This document shows, piece after piece, positions 1 through 13,000 of a stretch of DNA of 64,000 nucleotides. This DNA is from Gordionus sp. m RMFG-2023. Taxonomy: Eukaryota; Nematomorpha; Gordioida; Chordodea; Parachordodidae. The notes beneath the pieces are model-generated. The model was not told where the DNA came from. It did not search any database and saw only the letters and a list, made by a program, of their open reading frames with translations. The stretch covers positions 38,169,561-38,233,560 of the forward strand of contig NC_088775.1 of assembly GCF_954871325.1 (NCBI RefSeq), read 5' to 3'. Every line of letters begins with the position of its first letter. The stretch's first letter is position 1. The position numbers were made by a program, and so were the translations under genes.

Positions 1-3000
1 AAAATCCTACCTTCAGCCTCCACATGGCGGGGGAGTGGCAACGTCTTTTGGCGGCCAATGGAGGTCTAAAAGGTTCCCTGTGATCTAGGTTTAAAATAGT
101 ATCACGGTCTCCTTGACGTGGTGTAAAAACCACTTAAAGGGGCTGATGTCAGGAAGGGCATCCGATTATAAAAACCTTGCTATAAAATTTCCTAATGATT
201 ACAACAAAGCATGGGCGGGGTACAGCCCAAAGTACCCCACTTTTATCCGCTTACAACAAAAAGAAGGATGGAAAACCTGGTGGAACCACGATTCATGAAA
301 ATGAAACTTATAACGGCCATAAACGACCTGATAGGGTGGCGACATGGAATGTCGGGAGTATGACGCGAAAAGCGGGAGTAATGGTCTATGTATTGCATAG
401 AAGGCATATAGAAGTGTGCTGCATACAGGAGATCAGATGGGAAGGTAATGGCGCAAGAATGATTGGAAAGGCTAGTGAAAAGTATAAATTCTTCTGACAA
501 GGATGTAATGATAGTAAGGCTGGAGTTAGGATATTGGTTGCGGAGAAATTGATGGACAAAGTAGTCGAAGTGAGAAGGCTAGATAACCAGATAATGATTA
601 TTAAGATTTTTGGTAGAAAGCTATATAATATTATCTCGGCATATATTCCTCAGGTTGGAAGAAGTGAAGAAGAGAAAGATATATTTTGGGACAGTCTATT
701 GGGCGACATCGAGATTGTCAAATGATGAGGGAATTATCTTGGCTAGTGATATGAATAGACAAGTGGGAGCAAGTAGTGAGGGTTATGAAGGAGTACATGA
801 AGGATTCAGTTACGGCATGAAAAACCTGGAAGGAGAGAGGATTTTAGTGATGCTATGGATATGATTATCTGTAATACAATGTTTAAGAAAGAATCAGAGA
901 AGCTGGTGACTTATAAATCGGGTAGTACCAAAAGTGCAGTGGATTACTTGCTATTAAGGAGATGTGATAGAAGTATAGTAAAAAAATGTGAAAGTGATAC
1001 AGGAAGAGGAATGTATTAATCAGCATCGACTAGTTATAGGAAATCTCACTTTTAAAGGCAGGATCACTAAAAGAAAGTTTGTGTCAAGGCTAAAGGTTTG
1101 GAAATTGAAGGAGAGTGCTAGATGTCAATTCAATATGAAATTGGCGATAAGGGAAGTGGAGGTGGCACAAGCATCTGGGGTAAATGATAAGCCATGAAGA
1201 AAGCCTGGGTGATGACAACTGAGGAGGTATGTGGATGGACAAAAGGGCCACCTAGGCATAAGGAGACTTGGTGGTGGAACCCGGAGGTAGCGAAAGATAT
1301 GGATGAGAAACGGAGGTGCTTCAAAGAATGATATAATAGTAAAGAAAATAGTGATAACGATATTTACAAGATGGCGAAAAGAAATAGTAAGAAATAATAG
1401 CAAAGGCGCAAGAAAAAAAATGGCAGGAGTTTGCTAAAGAAATGGAATGCGCTGAGCTGAAGGAATGGGATGTGGTTCAAATAGCAAAAAAGAGGCAGGA
1501 TGTGATAGGTGTTAACTGTTTGGGAAATGGTGATTGATAATAGTGGTATTAAGAACACCTGGAAGATCTACATGGAATGACTTTTGAACGAAGAAAATGA
1601 ATGGGATAATGATGTTAATTGTGGAAAGGTAGAAGGGCCAGGGGAAAATTTGGCAAGGACGAAATAGAGCAGTGAAAAAGATGGGGAAATGGAAGGAATC
1701 GGGTTTAACGAGGGTAGTATCAGAGATGTTTCAAGGTTCTGATGACTTATGGATTGAATGGTTAATGAATTTAGCAAATCAAAAGGAACTATCCCCGAGA
1801 CTGGCGAAGAAGTATAATTATCCCAGTATACAAGGGAAAAGGTGATCCTTTAGATTGCGGGTCTTACAGAGCTATCAAACTCTAGAACATGCAATGAAGG
1901 TATTTGAGAGGGTGTTAGAGAAGCGGATAAGGGAACAAACAAAAATTGAAGAAATTCAGTTTGGTTTTACATCGGGGAAAGGCACCACAGATGCAATTTT
2001 TGTGGTGAGACAAATACAGAAGTATCTTGCGAAGGAAAAGAAACTGTATTATGTGTTTGTTGATTTGGAGAAGACATTTGGCAGGGTGCCGCGCGAGGTT
2101 ACTAGATGGGCCTTGAGAAAATCAGGTGGAGGAATAGTTGGTTATGGCAATGTATGTGGGAGCCCAAACTGCAGTACAGATAGATGATTGAGATAGTGAA
2201 AGCTTTGAAGTGAAGATAGGGCTTCATCAAGGATCCGTGCTGAGCCCATTATAATTTATCTTAGTAATGGATGTGGTGGCTAGAGAAATGCGTGAAGGAG
2301 TTCCCTGGGAACTATTATATGCAGATGACCTTGTATTAATGGCAAACAGTGAGGAAGAATTACGGGATAAAATTAGTAAATGGAAGATGGCAATGGAAGC
2401 AAAGGGCCTGAAAATGAATGCAGCAAAGACAAATGTGATGATTGGTGGAGAAAATCTAAAGATGGAGGAATCCGGTAAGTGGCCTTGTGGTGTATGTGGA
2501 AAAGGAGTTGCTAAAAATTCAATTTAATGAACACCAAAAATGGGTTTATAGTATATGTAGCGGGAAATAAAGGAAGTTTGATGTTAGCAAGAATGACCTT
2601 TAGAACGTGCATAAAAGGGGTACATATCTGGATATTGGCAATGGGTTAACCCTATGGAGAGTGGATAACTTTTGTTATTTGGGTGATATGCTAAACGCAG
2701 ATTGTGGTGTCTGCGGTTATTGCACTGGTCAGGCAAGCATGGAAGAAGTTCAGAGAGATGTTGCTTATTCTAACAAATAAAAAAATATCTCTGACGTTAA
2801 AGGGGAATGTTCACGTAAGCTGAGCCAGGAGTTGTTTAGTTTATGGCGGTGAAACATAGGCTATGAAAGCGACTCAAATTATAAAGAACAGAGATAAGGA
2901 TGATTAGATGGATATGTGGGATATCTCTGAGAGAGAGAAAAACTAACAAGGAATTGCGAGCAAGATGGGGTAGAGAAATGATTGGAGTGGTAATGTGCGA

Positions 3001-3245
3001 CGAAAAAGACTAAGATGGTTTGGAACGTATCACAAAAGATGACTGGGTAAAGAGATGCACCTTGATGGAAGTAGAATCAAGACCTAGAGGAAGGGTTAAG
3101 ATGACGTGGACAAATGTGATAACGGAAGATATGAGAAGCACGAATCTTACAAATATTGCTCAAGACCGTCAAAAATGAAAGAAAAATCAGAAGGAAAATT
3201 GGCCTACCTGGGTAAACCTAGAAATCGCCATATAACGGAAAGAAG
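1..3245 (+). mobile_element. Degenerate non-LTR retrotransposon (APE-type LINE)
   Basis: Plus-strand LINE, probably cut by the left window edge. The leader (about 128-165) has a GGCTGATGTCAGGAAGGGCA string that I know from LINEs of many invertebrates. The endonuclease region (about 340-860) begins with ATWNVGSM and has CIQEIRW, the usual active-site landmarks of AP-endonucleases. The reverse transcriptase is in pieces: 1855-2187 has FGFTSGKGTTDAIF and FVDLEKTF, and 2267-2527 has the catalytic YADDLVLMA box. A cysteine knuckle (PCGVCGKGVAKNSI) follows at about 2484-2525. The 3' part (about 3090-3235) keeps a GRVKMTWTNVITEDM-like tail. At least half a dozen frame changes or stops separate the pieces, so it is dead. 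The clade (RTE-like or a jockey relative) is not settled. Confidence 0.85.
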
Positions 3246-3663
3246 AATTAAAGTTAGAAATATGATTATATAAATAATTATTTACCTTCAAATATAACAA
3301 CAAAAATATAAATATTAGATTCGATTTGAAAATTAAATTTTTTAATTTGATAAAAAATCTTCAAATATTTTGCTCAAAAGATTTTTTTTCCAAATTCTGG
3401 AAAAATTAGATGATTAAAATAAAAAGTGAGAAATAAATACTTACAAATAATAATCTTAAATATTTAAGAGTTTAATATTTAAGAATAATGTCGAATATAT
3501 AAAGATAAATTTTGAATAATATGAAAAAATCAAATTATACGAATAATGGATAAAGAATAATTCGACGAATAATATATTTCTCTTATTCGTATTTGATTCG
3601 AATAATTTTATTCTTCGTATTTGTAAAATAAGAAACAAATCAAATAATTCGTTTTAGGTATAC
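3246..3663. other. AT-rich intron, nothing recognised
   Basis: This is intronic sequence between the LINE tail and the donor at 3663. It has many AATAAT and TTCGAATA-like strings, and no coding or terminal-repeat signal was seen. Confidence 0.5.
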
Positions 3664-4031
3664 CTTGAAACACTGAACAACCAATTGGTACGTGTCCCCT
3701 CGCATCACATTCACACTCCCATATTCATAGAGGCATGCAAACAATCGATTACGAATAAATTCAGCATGAACAGAAAATGTGGATTCAATGGTGGGCGACA
3801 TATGAAAACGGCTTGCTGCTCGTGTCAGACAACGCAATGCTAGAACAGCAGTACGTGTGCGATGATCATCGATAAGGGAAGCAAGGATTGGAATCAAAGG
3901 AGCAACAAAAGTATCCACCATGCCCTCACAAGAAGCGGATGGGGAATCTAAAGTGGATAACACCGATAGCAAGTGACCAAGTCCGAACTCAATGAAAATG
4001 TAGAGGTTGGCAGAGGAGACGAGAGCAGTAT
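3664..4031 (-). CDS. UTP20: UTP20 exon 26 (last in window)
   Basis: The acceptor is AATGTTAG and the donor is TTCAAG|GTATAC. It encodes TALVSSANLYIFIEFGLGHL, MVDTFVAPLIPILASLIDD, LALRCLTRAASR and a final TYQLVVQCFK. The human counterpart has NMHIFIESGLRLL, MLDPFVSLLIDCL and NFHLVVNCFK. The human protein continues some 700 residues, so further exons must lie left of base 1. Confidence 0.95.
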
Positions 4032-7000
4032 CTAACATTTAGTAAGACAAAAATCCATTATTAGAAATTCTAAGCTTTTCCTTGGTTGATATGATTGAAA
4101 AATAAGATTTTAGTATGATATCTTATTAACTTGCAAAAATATGATTGATATTGATATAAAATTTTATTAGGAATTAATATTGGCCAAAATGTGATAAACT
4201 ACAAGGAAGACCAATTATTAATTTATATTCGTATCATGTAATTAAAACATATTGTGAAAGCCATAAAAGAACATGAACTCACTATCTCTCGTCAGAATCC
4301 TGGAATTAGAAGATGGATTAGGAATCGCAGCACGCCGTTTAAAGAGATCACGACTATCTGCTGGGTAAGTTATTACAAGACAGCTTTGCGGGCGAGCACC
4401 CGGAGTGTCAAAAAGAGGAGAGGCCGCATGCCGCTTTTTGAGGGCTTCAGGGCGTGGCTTGCTTGTGGTATGAACAAACAAATTAACTATGAAAGATCCT
4501 GTAAGGAGCCCAGAAATCAAGTCGAGCTCAGGACGGGTGACAGAAGAGGCTTCAACGGCACCTCGCCTCACGCACTCAAGACAGCGTTTTACTTTTGTGA
4601 TAATACGAGCGTCAGAGGCGTGAGCCTTGTTTGAGACTAAACGTGCCAATGGACCTAAGAGCATACGAGCCCCACGGGTTGAATCAGTGATATCCATCAT
4701 AGATTCGGAAGCTTCTCTTGGCAAAAAAATGGCCTTTGCTACGAGACGGAAGGCATCATATGCCCGTGCGTCGGGATTGATTTTTTTGAGGGCAGGCTTA
4801 GGCAACGAAGTCCTCTCTGAGTTTCGATCTTCAGCTACTATAGTGTGGCCACCAAATAGTTCACCTGAACACAGTTCTATGACGCGTGCAAGGGATGAGG
4901 TTATAGTTGAAGAATGGACGGTCAGGGCATCCAAGAAGTTAGCGCGATCTAAAGCTGAAAGAAGGGCGTGAAGCACGCGGATCAGAGATCGCCGATGCTC
5001 TCCACCTTTTACAAGTACGGACGAAAGATTTTCGACGAGGAGCGGGAAATAGCGATCACCATCAATCTTGTTGGAGCATAAATATAGGGCCGTTTGGGTC
5101 AAAGTTTCACAGGCAGCTTCACGGAGACTCTCAGCCCGGGATTTCAAGGCATTGCAGAGTTTATATATCAAACTGTAAGGTTGTTTTTTTTAAAAAAAAT
5201 ATTTTAATTTTCTGCAGGTTATTAAGGATCATATCTTAACAGGAAAATCTAACCTTATGATTTTCTGAATAATAATGAATAATAAAAATAATCTTAACAT
5301 CTTATATAGACTGAACCTAATCTCACGTTAGACCTTATTCACGGCCCCATGTTATTATTTTGATTTTGAAGATGGGGCAGCCGGGTAATTCCATACCAAA
5401 TCGATATCTTTTCGGCCCGACCTTTTTAATTTCGATAAAATTTTGTATGCTGAGAGAATATCATTTGAAAGCATCGAAAAATTTTAGCTTCCTAGTACTC
5501 ATAGTTCCAGAGATATCAATGGTCAAAAGTGCCAAAAATGACATTTTTTCGAAAAATACGAATTTTTGAAACTAAGTTAAAAAATAATTATTTTAAAAAT
5601 ATAAGTTATATGTCAATTTGTAACTCTATTAAAGGCCTTTTATTAAATATAAAGGATTTTTTTGAAATAACATTTTTACGGTTTTTATTTACGTTATAAA
5701 TTTTAAACATAAAAATTCCAGGTGTTTCGCTTTCCATATTTTTTTGAATTTAATATTTTCTTATTCTCTAACCTTATATCTATTCATAAAAAAAATTTAA
5801 ACTTGGGACAGCCATGGGTTTTTTAGTTATTATGATTTAAAAAATCAAAAAATAAATATTTTTTTCAAAAATAGATGGCGCTCCTTTATAAAATTTGTGT
5901 TTTGTTATAATTATTATTTTTTAAAACTTTTTTTCACTTTTAAACATAAATAATAAGATTTTCTAGCATTAGATGAAATGAGATTATTTAGCTGCGGTTA
6001 TAATCATTTTTTTTTGTAAAAAATTATTTTATAAATTTTTAAGATATATAGGATAAATTAAAATTCATGAAAGATATTACCTATTTTCGGTTTTTCATTA
6101 AATTTAGTTTTTTTGACGCCATGAAAATTTCGTTTTGCGATAAATTACATGTACGCCCAGTAGCCGTTGATGGGCTAACTATTGTTAAAATATTATTTTT
6201 TGGTATGAAAAGGATATTTTGTGCAGCTGGATAAACAAAAGAATTTGCTGGTCCTTTAGGGTGAAGAAAATTATTTTTTACTTCATCTCTAATTACATTC
6301 ACTTCTTGTACAAATCCTAACCAACATGTTACATATCCTCTAATCTCATCGATTATCAGATCCTCAATCAAATATATTCACGTGGATATATTGACATTCG
6401 TTGCAGTCAAAATAACAGGTGGGTAACGAGGGATTGCAAATCATTCTGCCTATAACATCTCTATAAGTTGTTAATGTATCCTCAACATTTTTAGTCAATG
6501 TTGCTAATTCACAGCTTAAAATCATAAGTTTAATATTCTGATGTATGCTACAAACGCATACACTATGTGTTCCGCTAGCCCCTGCTAATATACAATTTTT
6601 TGGTCTTAAGGTAGCAAATTTCGAAAATCCAATTGTTAAGTTTGAATTACTCGCCTTAAAATTTATATAATTCTTTCAAATTATTAAGAACTAACCTTTT
6701 TTGAGCGTTCACTCGTTCCTCCTTTTCAATGATAGATATGCAATCTTTTTTTTCTGGTAATATCTACTAACTTTATCAGTGCAAAAATTTTTTTAAACAA
6801 TATCAACTGTTTTTTGATTGAGATATTTTGCAGGCTTTCGATTTGGAGTTGAAAGACTCCCCTTTTCTTCTAAAATGATTTTGGAATTATATGCCATATG
6901 CCATATGATATGTAGCGTTGAATATTTACTATCAGAATTTATATTTTCGATATTTTTTTGTGATAATCTTTTACGGCATTTATCACAAATATAATGTTCC

Positions 7001-10000
7001 GCCTCAATGTTTGGATATTGTGTCATCCACGTCATGACTTTGCGCAGGTTCTTTTTATAATTAAAGTGTTTAGATTCTTTAAAAGGATTTACGCATTTAT
7101 ATTTATACATTATAAATAATTTTAAGAAGAAAAATAATTAATATCAAATTATTTGTAAAATAAAAATTAATTAATATTAGGGCAGGTACATGAAAACTTA
7201 TCTTTCAATTAATTATTATATTTTCTTGTATGAGATATCGGAATCTTAACTATCTTTTTAGGTAATTTAATCATTTATTATAAAAACTATTTACAAGTTA
7301 TCAATATAGCAATAATAATAAGTAGTGATCTGCATCCAGCCTAATTTTTCAAGCCCGGCCGGGCCCGAAATTTTTTTAAAAAAGTTTCGCCGGCCAGGCC
7401 CGAACATGAAATTTTTTTACCCGGCCCGGCCCGAATTTATTTAAATATAGGAATTAATTTTTATAATTACTCAAAATAAAAGACATATGTTATATGTCGT
7501 TTAGTTTCAATAAATAAAATCAAATATTTTTATTTTACATAAAAAATTCAATATAAAATTGATAAATTTATATATATTTAATAAAGTTTCCAAGGTCCGA
7601 CCCGACCCAGCCCGAATTTTTTTCAAAATATTAGCCCGGCCCGAATCCGATTATTTTAAATAGAATTAGGCACAAAGCCCATCCGGGCCGGGCCTAACTT
7701 TGCAAATCTCTAATAATAAGTAAGCCTATCAAACGATCAGTATAATATTTTTTCCTGATAGTAATGCTGGAAAATCTTATTATTTATGTTTAAAAGTGAA
7801 AAAAATTTAAAAAAATAATAATTATAACAAAATACGTTTTTTTATAAAGGAGCGCCATCTATTTTTGAAAATAATATTTATTTTTTGATTTTTTAAATCG
7901 TAATAACTAAAAAACCCATGGCTGTCCCAGGTTTAAATTTTTTTATGAATAGATATAAGGTTAGAGAATAAGAAAATATTAAATTCAAAAAAATTTGGAA
8001 AGCGAAACACCTGGAATTTTTATGTTTAAAATTTATAACATAAATTAAAACCGCAACAATATTATTTCAAAAAAATCTTTAATATTTAATAAAAGGCCTT
8101 TAATAGAGTTACAAAATGACATATAACTTATATTTTTAAAATCATTATTTTTTACCTTATCTCAATTTCAAAAAATCGTATTTTTCGAAAAAAGGTCATT
8201 TTTGGCACTTTTGACCATTGATATCTTAAAACTATGAGTACTAGGAAGCTAAAATTTTGGATTCGATGCTTTCAAATGATATTCTCTAAGCATACAAAAT
8301 TTTATCGAAATTAAAAAGGTCGGGCCGAAAAGTTATCGATTTGGTATGGAATTACCCAGCCACAAGTATGCTTGATTAATTATACTCAAGGATATATTAT
8401 CCTATGCCTATACCAAGTTACAGGTAGCGAGTTTAAGACCTGGAATTCTCTTTTAAAATTTATAGAAATTAGAACTAGATCTTTTTTTTAACATTTATAG
8501 GAACCAGATCTAAAAAAGTGCTAATAATTTATATATATGGTGAATTCCATGACAAATTAACATGAGTTACAACCTGACCTCTCAGATTCAAGACTTATTA
8601 TAGATATTATTGAAAATTTTATAATTTCGATAAAAAGAATCGTATAATATTTGGTAAAAATCGTTTTATATCATTAAAGGTTAAATGAGAGCTAATTGAA
8701 GAAAATGCTCATTTTATCAATCTTAAGGAATTATATTTTAATTTTAATGAAACTCATATTGAAATAAAAGTAAGTTTAGTAAATTTGCAGATGATCAATA
8801 TTTTAAATTAAAATGATAAATTAAAATTTATGAAAATAGTATTGTTAAAACCCCGATTTTTAAAAATGGCTCGATTAAGATTTTAGCCAAAATAACAATA
8901 AAGGGCAAACCTTTCGGCTATCTATGAGCAAAATCTCCAGGCTTACATAATAATATTTGATCAAAAATCTTAATCAGGCCGTTTATAAAAATCGACCCAA
9001 ATCAAGCTTTATAGCTAGTGTTGTTAAACGGCTGAGCCAAGCCGGCTTAGCCCTAAATTCAGCCAGTTTTTGAGCCGAAAATTCGGATCAGGCTCAAGCC
9101 AACTAAGTCGATTTTGAGTCGAAATTTATTTATTTGAGATTTGTGTTGATAAATGGCTGAGCCAAGCCGGCTTAGCCTTAACATCTAGTTTTTGAGTCGA
9201 AAATTGAGTCAGGCTCAAGCCGGCTCATTGAAACAAATTAATGGCTTCAGTTGGCTCAGGAGATTGCTCGAGCTGGCTAAGGAGTTGGATTAAGCCGTCT
9301 TTTGAGCCGAAATTTATTTATTTGAGATTAGTGTTACTAAATGGCTGAACCAAGGCGGCTTAGCCCTAAATTCAGTCAGTTTTTGAGTCGAAAATTCGAC
9401 TCAGGCAAAAGCCGGCTTTTTGAGTCGAAATTTATTTATTTGTGAATAGTGTGTTAAACAGCTGAGCCAAGCCGGTTTAGCCCTAAACTCAGCTAGTTTT
9501 TGAGTCGAAAATTGACTCAGGCTCAAGCCAACTCATTGAGACATATGAGTCGGCAGGTTCAGAGTTGGCTCAAGCCGGGAGTTTAATTTTGAGCCGAAAT
9601 TTATTTATATGTGATTGAGACATTTTAAGAATATAATTATGAAGAATTTGTGCTCTACCGCCATGTTTTGAGTGAAAAAATCGATTCAGAATCAAGCTAG
9701 CTATATGGACAACATAAATGGGCTAGCTGAAGTTGTTTAAGAACTTTGAGGTCGCTCACGTGCTTATTGATAATTAAAAAACTATACTCTACCTACTCTG
9801 ATTCATTTTTAATCATTCTTTCGAAATATTTTTTATTTTGAATTTGTATATTTTATCGATTTAATTTTTTGAAATTATTATTTTATATTAATTGGCTAGA
9901 CAACAGAGTTGGGCAGGTCCTCCGGAAAAAGAATCTAGATACAGATACAGATTCTTTGTTAAAAAATGAATCTTAGATACAGATACTAGTATCTTTTTCA

Positions 10001-13000
10001 AAATATCAAAAAGATACAAGATAAAAGATACTTGTATCTTTTGCCTAATTAGAGTATCTTAAATACAAGATACTACATTATCATTATCAATTAATAGTTT
10101 ATAAATTACAGTTTTTATTATTTATTTGTGAAGAACATAACATGCGCATATAATATGAATGAATATTTACAATAATTAATAAAATATTTTATGATAAGTT
10201 AATTATAATAATCAGGCATTTTAATATTAGTAATAAATAGCCCATTCTTAGCATAGATAGGGAATAGACACTAGTATTTTTAATGGGAGTTGAAATATTA
10301 ATTTGCAAAAGTGTATTTAAAATAGATTTATTATTTTAGATAATCAAATTTTTAAAATAATTTATCATTACATTGCCTTTTTGGCCTACTTAACATTGTG
10401 CCAAAATTAAATTATCTTTCAATTGGAGCTGAATTATATTTATAAAAAATTTTCTTAATGAAAGGAATTTTAAGCATTTACAATGTATTTCGACTTTCTT
10501 TAATATAATTTAAAACCTCCAGTTCAATGTTATTTGTATTATTGAACTCAGAAAAATTTGCTTCACTAAGAGAAAAATAATTATCATTTTCTTTATTAGA
10601 TGTTAAATCTATCGGTGTTATTTGAGCTTGTATATACTCTGGTTCAACATTTAGGGGTTCTTCTATTAATATATTTTAAAAGTATTTGCTTTTATCATCT
10701 GACTCAATCCATTAAAATATGGATGTGATATTGATGCCAAAAAAGCCTCATTATATTCAAATCATAAGAAAATATTTTCTTAAAATCTATTGCCCATGCC
10801 ACCTTAGGCAGCTTTTAATAAAGGTAGCAATATTGTAAACTTGAATATTTAAGATAATCTATGCCCCTTTTAACCACACATAAATAATATACTTTAATAT
10901 GTTTAACAAAATTTGTGTTTAACCATTTATCATTTTTTTGTTTATACAGGTTTTACATCTAGCCTGTAAGTTGTCTTTTTTAACTTTTATTTTTAAAAAA
11001 TTTCCATATAAAATTTTAAGATTTGGATTTGATTCGCGGGAATTTATTTCCATAATTTAAATTTACTACCATGAATGTTAATCATTCTACAAATTAAAAA
11101 TATGTTACATAAAATTGGAATGATATTCATTGAGTGACATTTATATATAAAATATAATCTTTATTTCGTTTTAATATTGTAATTTTTTATCTATCTACCT
11201 TAATATTAGTTGTAAATTTTCCAGCTAATTTTGATTGTCATTATATTTAAAATATGGTGAAAAAAAATAAGGATATTAATATAAAATTCTTGAAAAAAAT
11301 AAGATATATACTGTGATATGTAAAATTTTAAATATGAATATTAAAAAGAATCTGTATCTGTATCTTTTGTAAAGAAAATGAAAAAAATACAAGATTCTTT
11401 TCAGAAAAAAGGATCTTAGATACAGATACTAGTATCTTATTAAAAATGTAAAAAAGATACTGAGTACAAGATACAAAAGGATCTTGTATCTTAGATACAA
11501 GTATTCGCGGTACTGCCCAACTCTGCTAGACAAATAAAAAAAAGTTAACGTTAAAAAAAATAAAAATAATGAAGGCGTGGAGAAAATTTAATCATTAATT
11601 TGTAACTCTTATTTGAAATTTGAATATTAGTTTTTGCAAAGTCTGATTCATTTTTATATTTTTTATTTATTATAATATTGAATTTGTTTTTTTTACCGCA
11701 TAATGTAAATTTTTAATTATTATTTTATATAAAACTATTTATCTTAGATATAATCGGTTGGAACAAACAAATTATTCCCACTATTGGGTCAATCATTCGC
11801 AAAATTTTGACCCAAATGACAGATCGATCCCCAAAAAGTTGAAAGGATGTGGCGGGATCTAAAAGCAAACTATAAAAGATATGGGGATCGAGATAATATT
11901 CATGAATATCTTATTGAATATAGATATTTTGAAAATATCGATTATTAAATTGTTTTGATATTTTTATTAATGAGTGATTGTATAAATTTCAATAATATAT
12001 TTCAATTTAATGAAAAAAATTGTGTCTTTTAATACATATTTCGTGTATAAATTTTAATACTATATTTAATTGCGTCATTTAATACTATATTTCGATTTAA
12101 CCCTTTACTACAAAGGTGGGGTCTATTTTACCCCTAATACAAAATTTTAGATTTTTATTTATTTCCAGAAAAAAGTTATGATAATTTTCCTAAAGTTGCT
12201 TAAATTTTTTTTATTAATGGGATCTTTTTTTAATTACAGTATTATAACCAAAAATATTAAAAATCCAAAGTTTCACCCACCAAAAATTTACCTTACCCCT
12301 ATACCCCCTTTAAAACTTTGTAGGCATTTAGTAATTTTCCTAACGTTGCTAAATATTTTTTTATTTATGGAATCTTCCTCTAATTATAGTATTATATTAT
12401 CACCAACTACCAAAAATTTTGTAGAAAAAACAATTTTAAAATATCTTAAATAAAAAAATTAATATTATTCATAAAATTATCCAAAACAAAGTACTAGACT
12501 GGAGTGTAAGAATTTTTAAATATATTTATATTTGTAGTTAAAAATAAGCACGTGAGCTACCTAAGAGTTCTGGAGTCTACTCATGTGGCTCATCGATAGG
12601 ATTTTCCAACAGGAGACAAAATATATATATTATAAGGTAAAATCTTAGTTGATATTGAAGATATAAATATCAATAATCAACTCAAACGATTGAAAGATGG
12701 TGGTTAGATCTAAAACATTAAAAAAGTCCGCCCTAAACATATAAAACAGGGCCCATTTATAAATATTTTTTAAAAAATCTAATTTTTTTTTTGAAAATAG
12801 GAGCCGGGACGAAATTTTTTCTATTTTAAAATTCGGGCCATGCAAATGATACCTCTGCAGCGATCTGATAAAATAATTAATATGGTTATTACCACTTCGG
12901 GGGGGAGGAGGGTATATTATTTCTTTTTAAAAGATATTTTAAAAAAGTTTTTTCTACTTTAAAATAGTTTAAAAATGTTTTTTCTACAAATTTTTATTTA

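Larger units (their letters stand above)
5383..8357 (-). mobile_element. Long-TIR DNA transposon, subfamily 1 (4-bp TSD AGCC)
   Basis: The ends are GGGTAATTCCATACCAAATC and its reverse complement, flanked by AGCC at 5379-5382 and 8358-8361. The inverted repeats run about 595 bp (5383 to about 5977; about 7761 to 8357) with scattered differences. The spacer carries a broken minus-strand gene (6081-7110) and a GC-rich MITE (7324-7711). The subterminal boxes CAAATCGA and CCCGACC recur in the elements at 30051, 42335 and 45459. Class assignment is open. Sola is my best guess from the 4-bp duplication and GGG ends. Confidence 0.85.

Noticed and set aside
4254-4971. Two plus-strand open frames of 126 and 114 codons
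   Set aside because: They lie antisense to UTP20 exon 25 and have no family content. The GC-balanced exon keeps the opposite strand open by chance.
12178-12453. Plus-strand open frame of 91 codons inside the TTAA-flanked relic
   Set aside because: It is made of a duplicated AT-rich string and has no transposase motif.
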